From positions 1 to 9,649 of the forward strand of contig CAZPUJ010000081.1 of the NCBI GenBank assembly GCA_964589725.1: a stretch of 9,649 nucleotides of DNA, read 5' to 3'. The notes below the pieces were generated by a model. That model searched no databases. It saw only the letters and a list, made by a program, of their open reading frames with translations, and had not been told where the DNA came from. Positions within the stretch are counted from its first letter, which is position 1. Every line of letters starts with the position of its first letter. Source of the stretch: CAYSHJ01 sp964589725 (lineage in GTDB: Bacteria; Planctomycetota; Planctomycetia; Planctomycetales; Planctomycetaceae). A program made the position numbers and the translations under genes. Positions 6,772 to 9,649 of this stretch are shown piece after piece.

Positions 6772-7878
6772 ATGCAGAGCCAATTGCGTTTCGAGCCCAA
6801 AGATTCCCGGTCAGAGTCGAAGGCCCCTCGTCTGAGCGAATTGCAACCGAAGCAGGTCGCCGAATGCTTCGTGCTGCTCAGTGGCAAGGAGCGAAACAAG
6901 ACTCGCGAAGGAAAACCGTACTTCCGCGTGAACTTCCGGGACAATGTCCGCACTGTAACGACAATGGTTTGGAGCGATTCGGCCTTCTTTGCTGACTGCG
7001 ACGCGAGCTGGCAAACCGGTCACTTCTACAAGTGCCGTGGCCGGTATGTCGAAACCGATTACGGGCCGCAGTTCGAGCTGGAACGCATCCGACCGCTCGA
7101 ACCCGGCGACGAAGCGGCTGGATTCCGTGCGAGAGATCTTGTTCCGGCCACTCGTTTCGATGTCGAGGCGATGTTCTCCGAGTTGCTCGACATCGCCCAC
7201 AAGCGGATCATCGAACCGTTGCTGCGAAGGCTGGTACTCGAACTGCTCGACGAGCATGAAACCGACATCAAACAAATTGCCGCCGCGGCCAAGAACCATC
7301 ATGCCTTCACCGGCGGGTTCTTGGAGCACGTGTTGTCGGTGACACGAACGGCCATCTTCTTCGCCGACAAATATGCCGACTACTACCCTGACATGCAGCC
7401 GCCACTGAACAAGTCGCTCGTCGTGGCCGGCGCGATCCTACACGACATCGGTAAGCTCCGCGAACTGACGTACCAACCGCAAGGCTCGACGTATTCCGCC
7501 GAGGGCCGGCTTATCGGACATATTCTGCTCGGCCGCGACATGATCCGCGACAAAGCACGTACGATGCCTGACTTCAATCCCGAGACGCTTCTGCGATTGG
7601 AACACATCATCGTCGCGCACCAGAACCTGCCGGAGTGGGGTTCGCCGATCGCGCCCCACACGCCGGAAGCGATGCTCGTATTTCACGCCGACGATCTCGA
7701 CGCGAAGTTTCACGAATTGGCTGTCATGCTGCAAACCCCGCCGCAAGCCGGCGAAGAATTCACCTCGCGAGACAATCCGCTGCGACGTGGAATCTTTCGT
7801 GGCTTAGCCGCCGTGGAGGCGAAATCCGAAATCCGAAATCCGGAGTCCGAAACTCAGACATCGAACGCGTCCAAATAG
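6772..7878 (+). CDS. yhaM: 3'-5' exoribonuclease, YhaM family (OB fold plus HD domain)
   Basis: Cytosolic metal-dependent 3'-5' exonuclease of the YhaM type, involved in RNA turnover. The 368-residue product has an N-terminal OB-fold nucleic-acid-binding region (about residues 22-110, LSELQPKQVAECFVLL to FELERIRPLEP) and a C-terminal HD domain (about 170-320). Metal-ligand candidates are H176-H177 and H186 in HHAFTGGFLEH, the H224-D225 pair in ILHDIGK, H250, H278, H283 and D307-D308. The segment EWGSPIAPHTPEAMLVFHADDLDAK is very close to the YhaM signature. The last 18 or so residues (from KSEIRNPESE) are encoded by a heptamer repeat and are probably not functional. dapF follows 64 bases later on the same strand, so the two may share a transcript. 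Bacillus YhaM is about 310 residues; the excess here is a basic N-terminal lead and the tail. Confidence 0.88.
   Translation: MQSQLRFEPKDSRSESKAPRLSELQPKQVAECFVLLSGKERNKTREGKPYFRVNFRDNVRTVTTMVWSDSAFFADCDASWQTGHFYKCRGRYVETDYGPQFELERIRPLEPGDEAAGFRARDLVPATRFDVEAMFSELLDIAHKRIIEPLLRRLVLELLDEHETDIKQIAAAAKNHHAFTGGFLEHVLSVTRTAIFFADKYADYYPDMQPPLNKSLVVAGAILHDIGKLRELTYQPQGSTYSAEGRLIGHILLGRDMIRDKARTMPDFNPETLLRLEHIIVAHQNLPEWGSPIAPHTPEAMLVFHADDLDAKFHELAVMLQTPPQAGEEFTSRDNPLRRGIFRGLAAVEAKSEIRNPESETQTSNASK
7821..7855 (+). repeat. Heptamer tandem repeat (GAAATCC) inside the yhaM 3' end
   Basis: Three exact copies of GAAATCC (7821-7841) are followed by two degenerate copies, GGAGTCC and GAAACTC. The repeat is in frame and encodes KSEIRNPESETQ, seven codons per three units. 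It starts just after the conserved end of the HD protein, so it looks like a short sequence repeat that was captured into, or extended, the reading frame. Confidence 0.8.
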
Positions 7879-7922
7879 TTTTCGCCCCTCGTTGATTCTT
7901 TCCTGTCGTTGGCGCCTTTTTG

Positions 7923-7940
7923 ACTGGGAACTGGGAACTG
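7923..7940 (+). repeat. Heptamer repeat (ACTGGGA) abutting the dapF start
   Basis: ACTGGGA occurs twice in tandem (7923-7936) followed by a partial third unit, ACTG (7937-7940), ending two bases before the dapF ATG. The GGGAA of the second copy is the only Shine-Dalgarno-like sequence upstream of dapF, so the repeat seems to supply its ribosome binding site. Confidence 0.6.
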
Positions 7941-7942
7941 CC

Positions 7943-8779
7943 ATGCGATTCACCAAGATGCACGGTGCCGGCAACGACTACGTTTACCTCAACGGCTTCG
8001 AAGAGCGCCTGCCGGACAACCTCAGTCAACTAGCTATCGAGCTCAGTGATCGGCACACGGGCGTCGGCGGCGACGGGTTGATTCTGATCTGCCCGTCGGA
8101 AAAAGCCGACGCATGGATGCGGATGTTCAACGCCGACGGCAGCGAAGCGGAGATGTGTGGCAATGGAGTCCGCTGCGTGGCGAAGTACGTTTACGATCAC
8201 TACATCGCTCGCAAGGAGACGTTGCGTATCGAGACCGGTCGCGGCGTGTTGACGCTGCAATGCCAAGTCGAAGGTGGCCGAGTTCAACAAGTCCGCGTCA
8301 ACATGGGCACGCCGATTTTGAAGAGTGCCGACATCCCTACCACCCTACCGGGCGATCCGCCAATCCGCAAAAAGCTACACGCCGCCGGCCGTGAGTTCGA
8401 AGTCACATGCGTCTCGATGGGCAACCCGCACTGCGTGACCTTCGTCGATGCGATCAACGACGACTGGGTGCTGCGCGTCGGTCCTGAAGTCGAGTGTCAC
8501 CCGGCTTTTCCTCGCCGAGTCAACGCCGAGTTCATCCAAGTGATCTCGCCCACCGAGTTCCGCATGCGCGTTTGGGAACGTGGATCGGGCGAAACGCTCG
8601 CCTGCGGCACCGGCGCGTGCGCGAGCGCCGTTGCCGGAGTCCTCGCCGGCCTGACCGAACGCAACGTCCTGGTCCATCTTCGGGGCGGTGACCTGCAACT
8701 CGAATGGGCCGAGTCTGGCGAGGTCTTCATGACCGGGCCGGCGGTCGAAGTGTTCAGCGGCGAATATTTCCCGGCTTGA
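7943..8779 (+). CDS. dapF: Diaminopimelate epimerase
   Basis: Cytosolic pyridoxal-independent racemase converting LL-diaminopimelate to meso-diaminopimelate, the last shared step before lysine and the cross-linking residue of peptidoglycan. The 278 residues match the usual family length of about 270-285. The N-terminus MRFTKMHGAGND is diagnostic. The two catalytic cysteines are visible: C72 in AEMCGNGVRC and C221 in LACGTGACA, each in its conserved Gly-rich loop. GVGGDG (40-45), MFNADGSEAEMCGNG (61-75), MGNPH (159-163) and ERGSGETLACGTG (212-224) are all intact. An upstream in-frame start at 7892 would add 17 residues before MRFTKMHG, which the family does not have, so the ATG at 7943 is chosen. 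The gene lies 64 bases after yhaM and converges on the DUF1552 gene. An active epimerase argues that this organism makes DAP, which matters for Planctomycetes, once thought to lack peptidoglycan. Confidence 0.97.
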   Translation: MRFTKMHGAGNDYVYLNGFEERLPDNLSQLAIELSDRHTGVGGDGLILICPSEKADAWMRMFNADGSEAEMCGNGVRCVAKYVYDHYIARKETLRIETGRGVLTLQCQVEGGRVQQVRVNMGTPILKSADIPTTLPGDPPIRKKLHAAGREFEVTCVSMGNPHCVTFVDAINDDWVLRVGPEVECHPAFPRRVNAEFIQVISPTEFRMRVWERGSGETLACGTGACASAVAGVLAGLTERNVLVHLRGGDLQLEWAESGEVFMTGPAVEVFSGEYFPA

Positions 8780-8826
8780 CGTTGCGACCATTGGCCGCGT
8801 TCCAGGACACAAAGACCCATTGCCCG

Positions 8827-8886
8827 TCAATCTTCTGGTAACGGCGTCACGAACAAGCCGATGACTTTCAGCAAGATTCGATCCAT
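8827..8886 (-). CDS. Possible 19-residue small protein after the DUF1552 gene
   Basis: An ATG at 8886 follows GGAGGAG (8891-8897), the strongest Shine-Dalgarno in the window, and opens a 19-codon frame, MDRILLKVIGLFVTPLPED, ending in TGA. The core ILLKVIGLFV is hydrophobic enough for a short membrane-associated or amphipathic peptide. It starts 34 bases after the DUF1552 stop on the same strand, so it could be translated from that transcript. I recognise no homologue. The frame is short enough to occur by chance, so the call rests on the ribosome binding site and position. Confidence 0.35.
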   Translation of the reverse strand: MDRILLKVIGLFVTPLPED

Positions 8887-8887
8887 G

Positions 8888-8903
8888 GCTCTCCTCCGAG
8901 AGC
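8888..8903 (-). promoter_or_regulatory. Hairpin covering the Shine-Dalgarno of the small ORF
   Basis: GCTCTC and GAGAGC are exact reverse complements around a four-base loop. On the minus strand the loop is GGAG, so the Shine-Dalgarno GGAGGAG spans the loop and the start of the 3' arm. The 3' arm ends one base before the ATG. The hairpin begins 17 bases after the DUF1552 stop codon. It lacks a U-run, so it is not a standard terminator; folding would partly mask ribosome binding. Confidence 0.4.
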
Positions 8904-8920
8904 TCACAACGCGCGCCGAC

Positions 8921-9649
8921 CTACACCTCGTCGAGGCGTTCCGTCGAGTCCCCGAATTCCTTGAGATGCACTCCGGCTTTATCGAGCAGCGACAAATACA
9001 AGCTGCACATCTTGCGGTTGGGTTTGCCGAGATAGTCGAGCACTCGGCCGCCTTGGATTTGGCCGCCGGCACCACCCAGCAGCACGACTGGCAAGTTGGT
9101 CGCGTCGTGGCTGCCGGTCAACATGCTCGAACAGTACAGCAACATCGAGTTGTCGAGCGCGGTTCGTTCCCCTTCTTGAATCGCGTCCAACTTCCGCGCG
9201 ATGTAGCCGACCTGCTCCAGGAAAAATTGGTTCACCTTCAGCCAGTCGGCGGTATCCGAGTGCGACAGCAGGTGGTGGATCATGTAGTCAACGCTGAGAT
9301 GCGGGAATCGCAGCGAGCTGTGATCGTTGTTGAGCTTTAGCGTGCAGACGCGCGTCGTGTCGGTTTGGAAGCCGAGCACCAGGATGTCGCACATCAGCTG
9401 CATGTGGTCGGCGATATCTTGCGGGATGCCGTCGGCTGGACGCGGGACGTTGGGCTTGTCGAGCGTCGGCCGCCATCCTTGCAGCTCGCCTTTCTTCCCG
9501 GCTTGCTCGATGCGCTGCTCGATCTCGCGGACTGAGTCGAGGTACTCGTCCAGCTTGCGTTGATCTGCCGTGCTGACGTTCTTCCGGAAACTAGTCGCAT
9601 CAGCAAGCACTGCGTCGAGCACGCTCTTGTCGCCGCGCTGCACTTCGTC
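8921..9649 (-). CDS. DUF1552 family protein, 5' end outside window
   Basis: The visible 242 residues are the C-terminal half of a DUF1552 protein, a family abundant in Planctomycetes and usually about 420-480 residues, typically exported and encoded next to DUF1592/DUF1587 cytochrome-like proteins. Its biochemical role is not established. Family hallmarks are LDEYLDSVREIEQRIE (about residues 30-45 of the visible part), LMCDILVLGFQTDTTRV, a His pair in the HHLLSHSDT segment, SMLLYCSSMLTGSHDATNLPVVLLGGAGG, and the ending SLYLSLLDKAGVHLKEFGDSTERL. The frame is open through the right edge, so the GTG at 9643 is internal, not the start. It converges on dapF with a 141-base gap. Confidence 0.93.
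   Translation of the reverse strand, partial: DEVQRGDKSVLDAVLADATSFRKNVSTADQRKLDEYLDSVREIEQRIEQAGKKGELQGWRPTLDKPNVPRPADGIPQDIADHMQLMCDILVLGFQTDTTRVCTLKLNNDHSSLRFPHLSVDYMIHHLLSHSDTADWLKVNQFFLEQVGYIARKLDAIQEGERTALDNSMLLYCSSMLTGSHDATNLPVVLLGGAGGQIQGGRVLDYLGKPNRKMCSLYLSLLDKAGVHLKEFGDSTERLDEV

Overview
The window reads as ordinary chromosome from a planctomycete, most likely of the Pirellula/Rhodopirellula type. The clues are a DUF1552 protein (a family greatly expanded in Planctomycetes), a long low-complexity Ser/Thr/Asp-rich envelope protein with no recognisable domain, an intergenic cluster of hairpin repeats of a kind I remember from planctomycete genomes, and a GC-rich composition with wide intergenic gaps. 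The taxonomic call is inference; there is no rRNA or other marker here.

Layout. The left two thirds is transcribed leftwards (minus strand). Reading in the direction of transcription from about 6380 down to 1, it holds an A-type Fe-S carrier (ErpA/IscA family), an intrinsic terminator, a short-chain dehydrogenase (glucose 1-dehydrogenase/FabG-like), a 679-residue hypothetical protein with an N-terminal lipoprotein-like signal and a C-terminal membrane helix, a PilZ-domain protein, and an RND/MMPL-family exporter that runs off the left edge. From 6772 to 8779 the plus strand carries a YhaM-type 3'-5' exoribonuclease and dapF (diaminopimelate epimerase), probably one transcript. At the right edge a DUF1552 protein converges on dapF on the minus strand and runs off the window, followed by a possible 19-codon small ORF with a strong ribosome binding site.

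The divergent gap between the Fe-S carrier and yhaM (6383-6771) holds no convincing gene. It contains three separate inverted repeats, the largest with 21-base arms directly upstream of yhaM. Two heptamer tandem repeats lie near the yhaM/dapF junction, one inside the 3' end of yhaM and one just before the dapF start.

How the genes fit together: dapF supplies meso-diaminopimelate for lysine and for peptidoglycan, YhaM is RNA turnover, and the Fe-S carrier is cofactor delivery. The PilZ protein, exporter and double-anchored envelope protein are all envelope or signalling genes, but the gaps between them are 276-318 bases, so they need not form an operon. I found no defence system, mobile element with a transposase, CRISPR array, tRNA or rRNA. 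The most interesting items are the double-anchored envelope protein, the repeat cluster, an in-frame duplication in the Fe-S carrier N-terminus, the heptamer repeats, and the small ORF whose Shine-Dalgarno sits in a hairpin. None amounts to a clear new system.
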